A stretch of 64,000 bases of DNA from Micractinium sp. NFX-FRZ. Its lineage: Eukaryota > Chlorophyta > Trebouxiophyceae > Chlorellales > Chlorellaceae. The notes under the pieces were generated by a model. That model saw only the letters and a program-made list of their open reading frames with translations, made no database searches and had not been told where the DNA came from. Within the stretch, counting starts at the first letter, position 1. Each line of letters starts with the position of its first letter. A program made the translations under genes and the position numbers. The stretch lies in the NCBI GenBank assembly GCA_029339195.1, contig JAPTJF010000009.1:1-64000 (forward strand), written 5' to 3'. This document shows, piece by piece, positions 62,495 through 64,000 of this stretch.

Positions 62495-64000
62495 TTAGAG
62501 CCAGTCTCGGATGTTGACCAGCATGGCAGTGCAGGTGGCATACACAATCCCTCCACTGCCGCCGTTACTTCCATTGCCGCTGCTGCCGCCGCCGGCACCC
62601 GCCTCGGGCGCTGCACTGATGGCGCCCTCCACATACATGCGCAGCCCGCGCTGCTCCTTGACGCGGCAGGTGACCAGCAGGCTGCGGTGGGCCGGGATTG
62701 GCTTGATCAGCTGGAAGCTGGCCTCGCGCGTCGTCACAACTGGCACAAACTCCAGCTTGCTCTGCGGGGGACGCAATGGGGTGAGGTTCGGGTGAAGGTC
62801 AAGGTTGGGAGGAGGGGGTGCAAGGCTGCTGCCCTGTGCTTCACTCAGAGGCGTGTCAGGCAAGCATTGGGGGCAGGCGCGTTGGTTGTCGCCAAGTCTG
62901 CCCAAGCTGCCCCACCGCCCCGGCATGCTCACCCGCCTGCCTGCCCCCTCTCACCGCCTGTGCACCCCACGGCCCCTTGCCCGCACGCCTCACCACCCTC
63001 CCCTCCACCCGCCCCATGCTGCACCCTCACCAGCTCAGCCGTTGACTCATCCAGGACCGTCTCAATGGCGCCGCCGTGCACCGACAAGTAGAAGCCGTTG
63101 GCGATGCAGGCTCCGTCACCAAACCGCACCGCCCCGCGGATCGTGCCGTACTGCTGCCCCGCCTCCGGCTCCTGCGCAGTGCACAGGGCGGCATGTACAA
63201 TCATGAGCCCGGCTGTCATATAAAGGAGTATGAGCACCACACTGCAAAGCAGGCACACCGCATGGCAGCTGACTGCTGGTCCTGGACAGCAAACTTGTCA
63301 GAAGGTGCACTGTCGGAAGTGATGCTGCTGGCACCAGCACCTGCCTCAGCACCCACTTGCTCGCCTGCCCTGTTACTCAGTTGCCCGGCAGCCGAGCCTC
63401 AGGAAGTTACCTTGGCAGAGCCAGCGGACCTCCATTGGCTGATCTGTATCTTTGCAGCCGCACTGCCTGTCAGCCAGCTCTTGCTGCGCGTCCTGGAGAC
63501 AAGAGAAGGAACAACCCCGCCCAACAGCTGGCCCCTCGCTGACCTGATAAAACAGCCGCATGTCCACGCCCCTGGCAGCTGCTGCGTCTCCAGTGGCCCA
63601 GCCCCCCTTGGGCAGCAGCTCGAATGGGGAGCTCTCCCCAGGCACATGCTTCTCAAAAGCGTGGAGGCAGGGGTCCGCCGCCAGTGCGGTCAACAGCTCG
63701 TCGCCTGGGCAGTAGTGGGAAAGGGCACATGGGCAAAGCTCATCAAAACAGGATCAGAAGGAGAGCAGCGGATGGATGGAGGTGACTAGGAAGCAGGGTC
63801 TCTAAGAAAATGTTGTAATACAGGCGGTTAATGACCCGTCGCGGCGCCCCACCCCGCCCTGCGCCCGCTGAACCACCAGCCTTGCCTACCCGGTGGAAAG
63901 AGCCCAGAGGGGCGGTGCGGGATGCCGTCTGCAAACACCTTCTTCTTGTACTCCGCCGAAGTAGCATCGAGCTGATGCTGGCGCACAATAGAAGGTGCAG
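62495..64000 (-). CDS. Hotdog-fold (PaaI/THEM4-like) acyl-CoA thioesterase, 3' part
   Basis: Four minus-strand exons are visible: 63977-63890, 63704-63544, 63171-63031 and 62761-62495 (stop TAA). They give 218 aa; the 5' end lies beyond the window. The hotdog thioesterase signature is clear. YGTIRGAVRFGDGACIANGF leads to LSVHGGAIETVLDESTAEL, where the HGG turn and following Asp/Glu are the catalytic region of 4HBT/PaaI-type enzymes. The next strands are KLEFVPVVTTREASFQLIKP, VTCRVKEQRGLRMYVEGAI and YATCTAMLVNIRD. Such enzymes hydrolyse acyl-CoA thioesters; the substrate and cellular location cannot be judged without the N-terminus. A Gly/Ser-rich loop interrupts the last two strands. The gene is 226 bp downstream-facing from the RPS2 start, in the same orientation. 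The first visible acceptor could also be at 63972. Confidence 0.86.

Overview
This window is nuclear DNA of a green alga, most likely a trebouxiophyte of the Chlorella/Micractinium type. The evidence is very high GC, dense spliceosomal introns, a Hyp-rich SPPPP cell-wall protein, a chloroplast CPP1-type protein, an expansin and a complete squalene synthase. I rebuilt gene models by hand from reading frame, splice-site phase and family motifs. Twelve complete and two edge-truncated protein genes emerge, with about 100 introns. I saw no rRNA, tRNA, CRISPR array or intact transposon.

Layout. 1-75 is a pure G run at the edge. 148-702 (-) is the 5' end of a charged nuclear-type protein. 1956-7619 (+) is a secreted expansin-like protein. 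8723-12431 (+) is a membrane-anchored protein with two different sulfotransferase domains. 12821-16173 (+) is a sphingomyelin-synthase/IPC-synthase family enzyme. 17185-21253 (-) is a YqaJ-type exonuclease, divergent from squalene synthase at 21781-27268 (+). 28005-31057 (+) is an aldose 1-epimerase, convergent with an NSUN6-type RNA methyltransferase at 31636-38145 (-). That gene is divergent from a CPP1/CDF1-like chloroplast protein at 38833-41655 (+). After a 2.4 kb empty stretch come a Hyp-rich wall protein with a propeller-like domain (44087-47923 +), a Gln/Trp-rich coiled-coil protein of unknown function (49568-51038 +) and a GT32 glycosyltransferase (51832-55553 +). The last two genes are ribosomal protein uS5/RPS2 (56878-62268 -) and the 3' part of a hotdog thioesterase (62495-64000 -).

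Together these look like an ordinary euchromatic gene neighbourhood. Several products belong to the cell surface and secretory pathway (expansin, sulfotransferase, IPC synthase-like, Hyp-rich protein, GT32), but the sequence gives no evidence that they form a co-regulated cluster.

The most unusual signal is structural. In most of the intron-rich genes, introns carry decayed tandem copies of a neighbouring exon-intron junction (a splice site plus 20-40 nt of exon). In squalene synthase three such acceptors lie exactly 42 nt apart in an open frame. GC-AG introns also seem frequent: 6 of about 102 reconstructed introns. The double sulfotransferase fusion is the most interesting single gene.
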